Source: Hemerocallis citrina (taxonomy: Eukaryota > Streptophyta > Magnoliopsida > Asparagales > Asphodelaceae). From it: a stretch of 64,000 nt of DNA. Of the stretch, positions 46,172-57,939 are shown one piece after another; position 1 is the first letter of the stretch; the number at the start of each line of letters is the position of its first letter. The notes beneath the pieces were generated by a model, which worked only from the letters and a program-made list of their open reading frames with translations, was not told the DNA's origin and made no database searches. The stretch spans positions 45,746,754-45,810,753 of the forward strand of contig CM030364.1 in assembly GCA_017893485.1 (NCBI GenBank), in the 5' to 3' direction. A program made the translations under genes and the position numbers.

Positions 46172-46700
46172 ACCGAGCTCTAGAGTTAGCTAGTTTTCCG
46201 AGCTATGGACTGTCGAACCTCATCGAGCTTGGTCAAGTGCTCTGTTATTCCATCATTCGAGCTTCGAAATAGTCGAGCTATAAAGTCTTCTCGTCAACCA
46301 GCAATTTGGCGGCCGAGCTATGAGCTTTGAAACTCGTCGCCGAGCTATGAGAATCTTGGTGAGAAATAGCATAGGCAAGCTATGGACCTCCGACGAGCTA
46401 CGGAGGTTCCGCCGAGCTATGGAGCTTGCGCCGAGCTATGAACTTCCACATTTCACCGAGCTATCAATAGTTGAACTTGCTGAGCTATGGGAATTTTGGC
46501 GAGCTATAGCATAAGCGAGCTACGACGTTGGTGAGCTATGGAGCTCCGGCGAGCCATGGAGCTTCCGTCGAGCTATGAACTTCTACATGTCGTCGAGCTA
46601 TCGATAGCCGAACTCGTCGAGCTATGGGAATCGGTGCTTCGCCGAGCTATGAGAGTTCTTAGCGACGCTGAGCAATGAACTTAGCTTTTTTAGGGTGATG
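46172..46700. repeat. gagctatg array in Tat 3' region
   Basis: About nineteen copies of cgagctatg or one-base variants in 500 bases, spaced 20-35 bases apart, with variable words between. The same motif appears left of the nested LTRs (40430-40620), so the array was once continuous. The short open frames over it are by-products. Confidence 0.85.
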
Positions 46701-47479
46701 AGTTTGTAGCCTTCGGGGCATTCTTGTCGAGTTGCGGTTGAGCTTTGGCAGAGTTGTCGACCAGGAGTGTTGGCAAAGCTCTTGATGAAGCGAGAGCTTG
46801 CGGAGCTCGGAGTTGGAGTTGCGAAGACGAGCGTCGAGCTATCGAGATTCGTCGAGCTCCATTTTCTGATGGTTTTTTTTAAGAAGAAGAGGTTAGGGAA
46901 GCTCTTTGGGGTATCGGGTTTTAGTTGGATCCGACCTGGTAACCCTATAACTCCCTCTCTTTAATGTGCTGTAGGTTTGGGTTGGTCTTCGGGTTCGGAT
47001 CCGAATCCGATGAAGTGGGCTTGGACCCAATAACCAGGTATCTAGGCAAAGTTACCACCTTCAGTGTATTGGAGCTTGGATTTGCATATTATTGTATATA
47101 CATATATGTATATATAATTATTTATATGTGTATACCAAGTTTTTTACTTCTGATTTATAGATGAAAAGAATCTTTTCAGTAAATCACAGCTTTTTGTGCT
47201 TGTCAGCTCGTTCTGTTGAGTATAGTATGGAGATTTTTTGCACTCTGAATGTCTGTTGAACGGTTTTTTCCTCGTTGAATTGCTCTTTTGTTGAGTTTTG
47301 CTTGTTGTACTTGTTGATCAAAATGTCTCGTCGTCCGCTCTGTTGAACCGCTTTTTTGTCGACTAAGCTTTGTATTGTTCACTTGTTTTGTCGATCGAGC
47401 GTTTCACTGTTGGACAAGTGTTCTGTCGGTCTAGGAGTATAGTGCTTTTATCATTGGATCTTATATATATAGCTGACAT

Positions 47480-48440
47480 AGAAGAGCTATTGCAGACTTG
47501 CTGTTTGATCCTAGCGAGTTTATGGAGACAACTCGTAATGGAGCTGGTCGTTGAACGTGTTGTTTGTTCCTAACAAGTTTAGAGATAACTCTATGACGGA
47601 GTTGAATATTGAGCTTGTCATTTGATCCCGGCAAGTTTATAGAGAACTCTGCGATGAAGTTGAATGTTGAACTTGCTGTTTGCACCCAGCAAGTTTGTGG
47701 AGTGGCAACTCTTTGATTGAGTTGGACGTTTGAGCTTGTCGTTTGCACCCGTCAAGTTTGTAGAGACAACTCTTTGACTGAGTTAAGTGTTGAACTTACT
47801 ATTTGATCCCAACAAGTTTGGAGAGACAACTCGTAGTGGAGCTGGTCATTGAACTTGTTGTTTTTTCCCAACAAGTTTAGACAGAACTCTATGACGGAGT
47901 TGAACATTGAGCTTGCCGTTTGATCCCGGCAAGTTTGTGGAGAACTCTGTGATTGAGTTGGATGTTGAACTTACTGTTTGAGGCCAGCAAGTTTGTGGAT
48001 TGGCAACTCTTTGATTGAGTTGATTTAGAAACTAGTGTTTGATCCCGACGAGTTTGTGGAGAACTCTGCGATGGAGTTGGAAGTTGAACTTGCCGTTTGT
48101 GGCCAGCAAGTTTGTGGATTGGCAACTCTTTGATAAATTTGATTTAGAAACTACCGTTTGAACCCTGATGAGTTTGGAGAGGCAACTTGTAGAAGGAGTT
48201 GATTCAGAAACTGCCGTTTGATCTCGGCAAGTTTGGAGAAGCAACTCGTAGTGCAGCTGAGTTTGAACTAGCTGTTTGATCCCAACAAGTTTATAGAGGT
48301 TAGTCCTTGATCGAGTTGAGGTAGAGTTTACCGTTTTGGTTGATGAACTTACTGTTTGCGCCAAACAAGTTTTGTGGAGACAAACTCAAAGACAGAGTTT
48401 AAACTTGTTGAACTTGCTATTTGCGCTAAGCAAGTTTTGT
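47480..48440. repeat. Tandem array 1 of Tat 3' region (unit about 60 bp, hairpin-bearing)
   Basis: About 16 units of the form gaacttgctg-tttgatcc-cagcaagttt-gtggagacaactc-tgatggagttg. Each holds an inverted repeat with an 8-base centre. Stem bases vary together: gctg/cagc (47668), gttg/caac (47850), gccg/cggc (47908). Several units have one or two mismatches. Confidence 0.85.
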
Positions 48441-48519
48441 AGAGACAATTTTAGGCCAACATTGGATGCCAAGCATATTACACGAAGATGAGGGGTCGTT
48501 GAAAGGATTCGAGCAAGTA

Positions 48520-49500
48520 GCGGGGTGCTGTACTTGCTGTTTGGAGTCAACGAGTTGTTGAGTCAGCTTCTGCGAAAAGCAAGGCATTCCTCGTTGTTTG
48601 GAGTCAACGAGTTATTAATGGAGCTCGTGCAAAAAGCAAGGCGTTGAAATCATTGTGTGAAGTCAGCGAGTTTTTGATGAAGCTCGTGCGGAGGGCAGAG
48701 CGTTGAACTCATTTTTTGGGGCCAACGAGTTATTTATGGTGATCGTGCGGAAAGCAGAGTGTTGAACTTGTTGTTTGGGGTCAACGAGTTATTGATAGAG
48801 CTCTGCGAAAAGCAAGGCATTGAACTCATTGTTCGGGGACAACGAGTTGTTGATGGAGCTCATGCAAAAAGCAAGGCGTTGAACTCGTTGGGAGTCAATG
48901 AGTTGTTGATGGAGCTCGTGCAGAGAGCAGAGCGTTGAACTCGTTGTTTGGGGCCACCAAGTTGTTGATGAAGCCTGAGTGTAAAGCAAGGCATTGAACT
49001 CGTTGTTCAGAGACAACAAGTTGTTGATGGAGCTCGAGCGAAGACCAAGGTGTTGAACTCGTTGTTTGGTGCCAACGAGTTATTGACGGAGCTCAAGCGG
49101 TGAGCAGAGCATTGAAATCGTTGTTTGGGGCCAACGAGTTGTTGATGGAGCCGGAGCGAAGACCAATGCATTGAACTCATTGTTTGGAGCCAACAAGTTG
49201 TTGATGGAGCTCAACTAGTGAACAAAGCATTAAACTCGTTGTTTGGAGCCAACGAGTTGTTAATGAAGCCTGAGCGAAGAGCAAGGCATTGAACTCTTTG
49301 TTTGGAGCCAACGAGTTATTCATGGAGTTCAAGCGGTGAGCAGAACATTGAACTCGTTGTTTGGAGCCAACGAGTTATTTGGTGGAGCTTGAGCGAAAAC
49401 CAAGGCGTTAAACTCATTGTTTGGAGCTAACAAGTTATTGAGGGAGCTCAAGCGGTGAGGAGAGCAATGAACTCGTTGTTCGGAGCCAACGAGTTGTTAT
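48520..49500. repeat. Tandem array 2 of Tat 3' region (unit about 61 bp, hairpin-bearing)
   Basis: About 16 units of the form gaactcgttg-tttggagc-caacgagttg-ttgatggagctcgagcgaagagcaaggcgtt. The stem aactcgttg/caacgagtt is perfect in many units. Array 2 is plainly related to array 1 in the hairpin but has a different linker. Confidence 0.85.
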
Positions 49501-49689
49501 AACATGGACTCAAGTCTGTTGCGTATAGATAATGAACCGTCGACGGTGTGTGACAGAGTTTAGAACTTCTCTGCCTTGAACTCAGCTAGTTGTAGGAGCA
49601 TCTCTGAGGGAGAGTCATTTTCCAAACCTGCTGTATGGGTCCTCCGAAAAATTATGAGAGTCACATCGAGTGGAGAGTTGAACTCTAAG

Positions 49690-50300
49690 TATTGTTTTTA
49701 CAACTGGTACTTGAGTAACTGCGATCCACGATTTTGAACCTCCTAATCTGTCTTCAAGGAATTATAACTAGTTTCAGGAACAGTTTGAATGGTGAGTTGA
49801 ACTCTAAACGTGCTTGTTTGCAGGTTGCTAAAGTAACTCCGAGCCATGGTTATGGACTCCGAACTTGTTAGTTTAGATATTAACAGGTTACAGGAGTAGA
49901 TCGAATGGCGAGTTGAACTATGAACGTGCTTAATTTTAGGTTGCTAAAGCAACTCTGAGCCATGGGTATAAACTCCGAACCGGTCGTGGAGGCGCTAACG
50001 GATTGTAGGAGCAGATCGAATGGCGAAGCGCACTTTGAACTTGCTTCATTGCAAATTGCTAGAGTATCTTCAAACCATGGGTATGGACTCCGAATCCGTC
50101 TTATGGAAAGCTTGTAACAAGTTTTTAGCGCTGCTCTAGGCGTAAGTTGGGCATTTAGCTCGTTGTTTGGTTAAGTATTAACAGGTTGCAGGAGCAGATT
50201 GGATGGCGAAGTGCACTCTGAACTCGCTTCATTGAAAATTGCTAGAGTAACTTCGAACCATGGGTATAGACTCCGAACCCGTCTTGTAGGAAGCTTTTAA
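49690..50300. repeat. Tandem array 3 of Tat 3' region (unit about 110-180 bp)
   Basis: Four diverged units sharing (a/g)gttgctaaagtaactccgag, ccatgggtatggactccgaac and gcaggagcagatcgaatggcg, at about 49820, 49945, 50055 and 50232. No hairpin like that of arrays 1 and 2. Confidence 0.75.
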
Positions 50301-50647
50301 CGAGCTTTTGGTGCCGTTTTTTCATATAAGTTTGACACTCAACTCATTATATGCATCCATTGATTTGTACAAGAATTTTGCGAAAATTCATACTACACTT
50401 TATTACAAATTGAGAAATTTGCTACTACTACCAAAAGAGGACGTTTCAGATGCCTTCGTTCACCTTGGCAAGGTGTTCCACTTTCCAAGTCCCTACTGAT
50501 ATCTCCTTGCCCCCTCTTCAAGTTGATGAGCCGTTGGGCGAACAACATGGTAGACCTTGCCTGTACTTGCCTATTTTGGAGGGAGCCCCCCATTATTTTG
50601 CATAAAGAAAGAAAAATCTTTTGATGCACCAATGTGTTTAGGCATGA

Positions 50648-51010
50648 TTATTTATCTCCGCTGAATGAGCTAGTGGTTTCGGGCGAGGGATTCAGGGTTA
50701 TTACTGTGTCATGATGAGAACCAGTATGGACCTGGTGAGAGATGATTTGGTAGGTTTGGAAGTTCTTGGTAGAATTGTTTGTGGCAGTGGCTTCGAGCTT
50801 GTTTACAATCTGGAAATTATTCTGACTGCTTTCTGACGGTAGCTTTATGGCATCGAAGGAAAGAACCAAGCCCCCCATTGTAGTGGTGTAGTATGCTCGT
50901 GCTGCCTGTTGGCTCCCTACAACTTGGCTTACGCCAGCTGTTGTTAAGAACTTCATTTTCATGTGGAAGGCTAAAGCAACTGCATGGAAGGCCGCTAGGC
51001 GGGACGGCCG
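50648..51010 (-). pseudogene. Tat protease-end / linker remnant
   Basis: Minus strand reads RPSRLAAFHAVALAFHMKMK, FLTTAGVSQVVGSQQAARAY and YTTTM. This matches the G-R-P-x-L-x-x-x-x-A-x-x-S-x-x-H-L-x-x-K-F-P-T segment that closes the protease of Tat-lineage elements, followed by G-x-x-Q-x-x-A-R-x-x-Y. RT should come next but the sequence passes straight into the 3' region. The upstream side is cut by the LTR at 51011. Confidence 0.7.
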
Positions 51011-51972
51011 TGTTGGATCCTGTATGCAAGGCAAATAACACTAGAGGGGGGTAAATAGTATTGTATAAAAATTAAACAGTAAATTGAAATTTTCGCACTG
51101 CTAAGTCGACTAGATAAAGAAGGCAGGCAACTGAAGAGTCAGATAAGAGGAGTAATTTAACTGAAGATTAACAAGCCTGTTAAGTCGAATTAGGGAGAAA
51201 TGCAGTCGCCTGGCCAGACTCGATTTACAATAAACTCAGAGAAAGTAAAAAATGCAAGTTTAGTGAATACAACCACAGAGAATCAACACTGCAAACACTA
51301 CGATGTATCCTGGTTCGCTCCCCCCGACATACATCTAGTCCCCAATCAACCCACTTGAGATTTTACACTATTCTTGAAAAAAATACAAGAATACTCTACG
51401 GCCTTTGACAACAACTATGTCAAATCCGTAGACCTCTCTCACCACTAGAGAGAGCAAAAATCCACTCTACAACCTAGAGTGAAACTGACTCTAAACCAAG
51501 AGTCTTACTCTCCAACCGAGAGGACCACTCTCACAACCCGAGAGTGAAATAACAACAAAAATGAGATTACAACAACCTAAAGCCTTGTATTTGATAGTAC
51601 TTTTTTGTATAGTGGCTATAGGTCGACTTCTAACTTCAGTCTAGAACGAATTCAATGTTATACAAGACCGAAATCAGAGAACCAAGTCTTAAAGAAAGTA
51701 TGTGCTTTGTAAACTTGTTCTCCTTTTTTTTCAAAAGCGAAAAGACTTGAATGAAAAATTTGAGGAACCTTTTCCATATGAATTCTATACTCTATTTATA
51801 GAGTTAGAATCACTGGACGTTGAGAATCTGTTCCATAAACTTCCATAAAACGGCTATAAGAGTTTGAATTTGAAAAACAAGTTTTAAATTCAGAAAACTG
51901 TCAAAAACTGCTTGAACATTCGACTGGGTTGCCATAAGAGTCGACTAGTCAGAGCTTGAGTGAGTTCAGTCA
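51011..51972 (+). repeat. Copia-type LTR inserted in Tat protease remnant
   Basis: Starts TGTTGGATCC with the familiar ctagaggggggtaaatagt block and ends near ttcagtca. No flanking duplication is visible (ggccg left), because the right side abuts a truncated Tekay LTR; a deletion probably removed sequence here. Confidence 0.55.
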
Positions 51973-54015
51973 GTTTCGTACTCTTAATTCTATTGTCTGC
52001 CTATTCTCCCTTTTCTAGATTGATCGATCTATCATATTTTTATCCCCTAATTATTTGAATTGTTCATATCCTTTTTTTTATCTGTTCTTTTTGCTCTATC
52101 TCAATTTTTGGATCTATTCATATCCCTTTTTCTTAAACCCTTTAACCAACTAAAATACTTAATACCCCTTAGTATAATCCTTTACCCGTTAAACCCATAC
52201 CCTCTCACCCACAACACACCCGAAACCCTGTATACCCGTTTGCTCATCAGCCGTCATTCATTAAAAACCATAATGCATTTTCTTTTACCCATATATATAT
52301 ATTTACCCGTGCCCTACCCTGTTCATCCCTACCATCCCAAAACCCTACTTCAGCCATGCCCTGCACTCTCCTTCCTCTCCCCGTCTCTTGCTGTACACCC
52401 AGACCCATCCCGACCTCTCCCTGCATCCCCCCACCTCGCCGCTTCATCACCTAAGCCGCACAACCCCTTGTGCACCCTCTCCCGATCTCCCCCTATCCAT
52501 GTCGCCTTCCTTCCGACAGCAGTCCAGTGACCCACACCCCCTGCCTCTCCTCCTGTGTGCCCCCGACCACCTTCATCCCGGTGCCTCTCCAACAGCACGA
52601 CCCCCCGTCTCCCTGTGCTGCTCTTCCTCCGACGGCAGTCCTAGCCTCTCTCTCGTTCCCCCTTGTGTGCGAGTGGGTTGGTGTGCGTGTGTTGGATCTC
52701 GGGTACTCGCGGTTCGTGTGTTTCGTCGGGTTCGTGGTTTGTGGTTCGTGATTCGTGGTCGTTCACGGTTATTGTGTTTGTGCCCCGAGAATCCGTTCAT
52801 GTTATTCTTACTTTTGTGTCGTTCCCATCGTCGTCTCAAGCAAGTAACTTGTATTCTTTTCTTTGTGTAATACAAGTACTAAATACTGCCTGTAGTGTAG
52901 TTGTGTTCTAGAGACAATTCTTATGTGAAACCCCTTATTGAACGTCTCTATTGTGTTGACCCACCCGTAGTTGCCACATGACACACATGACATGAAATAA
53001 CCTAGGGATGACCACTCCTTTTTGTATACGTGCATGTTGTTCATCACTTGTTATATGATCTCGTATGCTTGATGTGTTGATTAGTATTGTAATGTGTTTT
53101 GGACTTACTAAATACCCGATTCCATATTGCTTGGACATCTAGTACACCATATTTCATATTTGGTTATTTTTTGGATGAGTTTCATATGATCTAGTTGATT
53201 TTGTGCATGAAGGATATTTTCTACTTGACATACCTAAATAGTAATAAATACAAGACTTGACATGACATAACTTGACATACCTGATACCTGTTACATGATA
53301 CCTGTTACATGCTTGCCTGATACATGTTACCTGCATACCTGTTCATCTGTTACCTGTTTACCTGTACATGCTACTTGACACATGTTACATGTTTACCTAC
53401 TTGCATGATACAAGTTACCTGTTACATGTTATATACACCTGTTATTACTTGATTCTATTCATGATTCATGTTAGTTGTTCTATTTTTTTGCCATGTCTAT
53501 TCCATGCTATCTGTTTATCTTTCCCATGTACTTGTGCTTACACTACAAGCAGCCCGTAACTTGCAATGACGGACGTTTTGTTTTCTTTTTCTCTTCCTGC
53601 AATTTATTAAATTGCAGATCAAGGAGATCAGCTGCCAGATGGAGTAGGTGATCTGAGATACTAGTTGCTGGAATTTTGATATTATTATTTCCTGCTATTA
53701 TTATTCTTATTTCCTGTTGCTACTTGAATAATGTATCTGTTATTTGGATGATTTTGTATTGGGCAATGTGACCCAGGATTATTGACTTGTTCAGATCTAG
53801 TTTATTTGAGATTAATATATTTTGGTTTCAAGTAAATTCATGTCGGTATATTGATTCATATGTGCATGCGTGGTTGACTTCTCTTGCTTCCTACTCTGAT
53901 TATTCCTGTGAAATATTTTAAAGATCCTGACAGCTTATAGATGATGAAAATCATTCGCTGGGCTTAGTCACGTATCCGTATTCCGTATTCTCTTTTTGGG
54001 AAGCGGGGCATGACA
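51973..54015 (+). repeat. Tekay LTR copy 3, 5'-truncated (2.0 kb)
   Basis: Joins copy 2 at tttcgtactcttaattctattgtctg (compare about 40700) and ends ggggcatgaca at 54015. It carries its own cctgttacatgatacctg repeat run (53270-53470). Several overlapping Pro/Ser-rich open frames at 52060-52911 are LTR sequence. Confidence 0.75.
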
Positions 54016-54315
54016 TATCCAATTCGGCCGGATCCTTATTATGGTGCGCCCCATGTGAGAGGAGGATTGCCTTGATCTCTGTCTAGGAAAATAGGTTCTC
54101 TGGTTTGCTTGATATCCTGAGCGGGAGGCCTCAGTTCGGGTGCGCCTCTTGTCCAAGTGGATTAGTAAATTAGTTCCTTGTTGCCTGGCACTGATGATCT
54201 GGTAGAGATCTCTAGACCCCCGGGGGCCTCGCGAGGCCATTGAATCAGTTGAAGCATTGTGGACTGAGATGTGGTCGTACTGAGAATGATGTTCATGACG
54301 GTTTTGTCGGATCAT
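54016..54315 (-). pseudogene. Tat gag remnant (candidate)
   Basis: Open minus-strand codons running out of the 5' LTR side: ASRGPRGSRDLYQIISARQQ, then an Arg/Ser-rich stretch. Position just inside the 5' LTR supports gag. No retrotrans_gag helix is readable, so the family is uncertain. It is cut by the Tekay LTR at 54015. Confidence 0.45.
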
Positions 54316-54841
54316 TAACTGACCACTGTGATCTGAAACCGACAGTGGCTGATGCGGCTGATGGACCTACAAAAAGCCTGAAACACTATGGAGTGGCCCC
54401 GGTGATAGGCCCTCCGATGCTCAAGTCAGAACTAGAAAGAGAAAGAGAGTATGAGAGAGAAACTGGCGAATTGTTGATTACCTTCTGACTATGGACGGGG
54501 GAGGGCATTTACAGGCCTGAGAAACATATCAAGAAATCGATCTAGATCCGTTGGATCGATATGAATTCCTTATCTCCTTTATGTTCCTCCCCCTCAGGAG
54601 ATAAGTTCTCTTGTTAGGGGAAAAGAGATTTGACTCCTAGCCTGCATAGGCTGGGTGTCTCTCCTAGTGGGCCTAGTCTGTCACTTTTTATGGGCTTGGA
54701 AGAAGCTCATATCTTGTACGAGAGCCTGGAGAAGGCCCAGACATGTTAAAGAGGCATGTTATAATTAATCTTCCTGTAGAAGCTTTGAGATCTATGCTAG
54801 AATCGTACGGCCTTGATTTGTTGTGATTTTTACCATCATCA
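54290..54841 (-). repeat. 5' LTR of Tat element, incomplete
   Basis: Aligns with 39230-39748 (for example gatcattaactgaccactgtgatctgaa, ctcctttatgttcctccccctcag, gtacggcc). The inner 100 bases differ, so its inner edge and primer site are not visible. Followed by target duplication cttct. Confidence 0.8.
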
Positions 54842-54846
54842 CTTCT

Positions 54847-55565
54847 AAACCTTAGAATTATTGGAAAATACCTCAAAATCTTAACAAGAACTCCAATTTG
54901 GATCTCCTTTGTCCGAGGATACTTCTTCCACCGTCACTCATGAAACATCCTACATTCATTATCACTTTTGAACTCACCTCTAAATAGGCAACAGTCGTTG
55001 ATGCATACATGTTTGATTTCACAATCAAGCTTAACTGACTTAATTAATTGTCGAGCAGCTCTTGCGGATTCTAGAATTGTATATTCATCAGGTAACATGT
55101 CATGCAATATCTCCAAAAGATGATTAAAGCATTTGTTAGGTAACATGTCATGCAATACATGTTGGATTTATAGTTATATAAAATAATTGTTGCTGATAAC
55201 CTACTGTATTTAGTGCAACCAAGGTATAAGGGAATATTGGCGTCCTTCAACATATCTGTTAAGTCATCCTCTCTCTCTCTCTCTCTTTTTCACCATTAGG
55301 TTTAGGAACACCTTCATTATCAACATATGCATCTTCATTTATCCTATCTGGCTATACAGTTTCCTTATTAGAACTCTTCGCATTCAATCCTTCCTCATGC
55401 CAAATCCAATTTGTGTAAGTCATATCCATTCCGCGCTTAAGCAAATGAAGTAAAAAGGTATCCTCATTTCCACGACAAAGAATTTGGTAATCTCTGCATG
55501 GACATACAATCCAGTTTGGGTCCTTCGCAGTGACTTTGCAATTTCCACAAACTGATGAACTACCA
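54847..55565 (-). pseudogene. TNP2 transposase, N-terminal part
   Basis: Minus strand in order: PNWIVCPCRDYQILC and LHLLKRGMDMTYTNWIWHEE (transposase-associated domain, about 55540-55390), an acidic linker with a GA microsatellite, DANIPLYLGCTKYSRLSATI (55250-55190), CFNHLLEILHDMLPDE, INDCCLFRGEF, and ILRYFPIILRFR up to the Tat insertion. These are the successive TNP2 N-terminal motifs. A stop, shifts and a small duplication (catgtcatgcaata, 55093 and 55146) are present. Confidence 0.8.
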
Positions 55566-57550
55566 CTTTATATGTTGTTGTATTTCTATAAATTATAAAA
55601 TAGCGGTCATAAAAGCATGTAATATCTTAATATCTATTATATATTAAAATATTAATTGGGGATAGATTTCATTACTTATTAAGATGAACTCAGCACACCA
55701 GTTCCTCTGACCTTGAAGAGATTACCACTAAGGAGAAAGTAACAAGATAACACCACTAATACACACATCAACAATGTGGATCAAACTATAATTAATAAGA
55801 ACTTATGCAAGAATGTAAGTGAAGATAAGCAAGTTTTAGATAACTGGGGCTTGATATGACTTGTGTTAATATGTCATCTTTCCTACATGATGTAAAATTA
55901 TGTGCCAAATAAATAGTGATGACATGGGTCTTCTCCTTTCTTTTCTATAAGACAAATATAACTATAAGGAGTTCCAAAATCTCGACGGAGGGGAGCAATG
56001 GAAAGTTGATAACCTCACAAGGAATGGTGAAATTGGTCCATCAACTTAAGATGTTTGCATATGTATTATCTTCCGCCCCAAAAAAAATTTAAAAAAATTA
56101 AAAGATTTTTTCAAGCTTTAAGTTCTCAGATCCATAGTGACTTCACTTGTTAGAAACTGGTGATTACTGGAGTTGGAAGGGGTCAGCTACAGGCGAGTTC
56201 TCTTTCATACTCGCATGGGAGGCAATTCGAACCAAGGTTCACAGAGGAATAGTTTCCACCGCATTCCCTAAAATGCCATGTTGCGTTGTACGTGCATGCT
56301 ATCATGGACAGACTGAAAATTGCTAATAAACTGACTGGACATCTTGCAAGATGATAGATGTGTTCCTTGTCTCTCCAGCTCTGGAACTATTGAGTATATA
56401 TTCTTAAGAAGTTGAGTGACACTATTAGCACCCTTATGCAAGAATGTAAGTGGAGATAAGCATGTTTTAGATAACTGGGGCTTGATATGACTTTTGTTAA
56501 TATGTCGTCTTTCCAACATGATGTAAAATTATGTACCAAATAAATAGTGATGACAAAGGTCTTCTCCTTTCTTTTCTACAAGACAAACATAACTATAAGG
56601 ATTTCATGGTTAATGGAAATTAATTACATTAGAAAAAATATTTAAAAAGAAACTTAAAATTTTCATAAACTAGAGTGTCTACAAGACTACAACAAGTATA
56701 ATTAGTGTCATTAGTTTTTAGTGGTAAATCTCTTTATTAGTGAGCAAGAGGTTATGAGTTGGGGTCCCTGGTATTTAAGTGTAACTTTTTACCTCGTACA
56801 ACATATAAGATGAAGATTTTATATCATCCTTATACTTGAAATTCATTATACATAATCCAACCATTAATCAGCAAAACACAAAATACACCTATTGAATGTC
56901 TTCTTCCTTTTTTTTTTTGTTAAATCAAGCTGCACCTGGTTTTTTTTTAATAACTTTTTACCCTCATATATGTTAGTTCTGGGCTAAATCTTTAATTTGA
57001 CTCAATCATTTTATTCAAAAATAATAATAATGATAAATGCACCTGCTTCTTTTAAGATGTTCAATTTTCTAAACATATATTATTTTTCTACGAGTATTTC
57101 TTAAAAATTATTTTTTTTCAATGTCAAATTTAACAATTTTTTTAGCACAGTTAAGGGTATAAAATGGAAAATTAACATGCACTGATTAATACAAAAAATA
57201 ACGATCAAATCAATAATCCAATCCACTAATATATAAATGCATACCCTATGTTGAAAACTCATACAATGATTCAATCCTAATTAATCCATGCTCTCTCTCA
57301 ACTGAAGAAACAAGTACCCTAAATAGTTACAAAATAGTTACAAATATTTGATACTGTGAAATAGTTACAAAATAAGGATTCTAAGTTGATCGAAGTCGAC
57401 ATCTATATATTAAGACACAGTCACACAATTTGAATCTAATCTCTCACAAAAAGGAACCCTAACATCGATCTAATATTTAGATGTTGATTCAGTAGCATTG
57501 ACCAATTTCAACCTAATAATTCACAGCCCTAGAAAATACAAAGGAAAATT
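55566..57550 (-). other. CACTA 5' region with an internal 169-bp duplication
   Basis: AT-rich, probably 5' untranslated and intronic. 55802-55970 and 56433-56601 are the same 169 bases with about 12 differences and no gap. No coding recognised. Confidence 0.6.
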
Positions 57551-57589
57551 ACCTGGAGTCGGCTATTCCTGAATCAGCAAAGGAAAGGA

Positions 57590-57800
57590 GCACTGCGACG
57601 ACTAGCATTAGGAGAAGAGGGCAGGGGGGAGAAGAGGGTGTTCCGGAACCTAGCACGACGGCGGGGTGGGGCTTCGGGGGCGAGGAGGAGAAGAGGGTGT
57701 TGTGCGATGATGGGGTGGAGCTTCGAGGGGCGGGGAGGAGAAGAGAGCATTGCGCGACGGCGGAGTGGGGCTTCAGGTGGCGGGAAGGAAAGGTAGGCGA
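57590..57800. repeat. GC-rich tandem repeats near the CACTA 5' end
   Basis: Three units of about 60 bases built on ggagaagag(g)gtgttg-cgcgacggcggggtggggcttcgggggcg. GC content is far above the surroundings. Likely in the CACTA promoter or first exon. Confidence 0.65.
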
Positions 57801-57939
57801 TAGGGAATGAGGGAAATTTGGAATAGAGTTTGTGGAATAGAAGGGGGAGGGGATTTTGAATTGAACGGAGGAGGAGTTAAAGAGTTGAGATGGATTTGGA
57901 ATTTTTAGTTAAAATTTTCTTTTTTACCCCTATCTATTT

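Larger units (their letters stand above)
39108..54841 (-). mobile_element. Tat-lineage Ty3/gypsy element with deleted pol and nested LTRs
   Basis: Flanked by perfect CTTCT (39103-39107 and 54842-54846). LTRs at 39108-39748 and about 54290-54841 share about 520 bases. The polypurine tract (minus GGGATTTGGGGGCTTA, from 39749) adjoins the left LTR, so the element is on the minus strand. A gag scrap lies inside the right LTR and a protease-end scrap at 50648-51010; RT, RNase H and integrase are absent. A long 3' region holds tandem arrays. Nested: Tekay LTRs 40626-44881 and 51973-54015, an LTR at 44888-46171, and an LTR at 51011-51972. Confidence 0.8.

Noticed and set aside
47480..49500. Regular 60-bp repeats resembling a CRISPR array
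   Set aside because: Eukaryotic context, repeats and linkers both diverge, no constant repeat with unique spacers, and the array lies in a Tat retroelement.
52060..52911. Several overlapping Pro/Ser/Cys-rich open frames on both strands
   Set aside because: C/T-rich LTR sequence read in many frames; no conserved frame between LTR copies.
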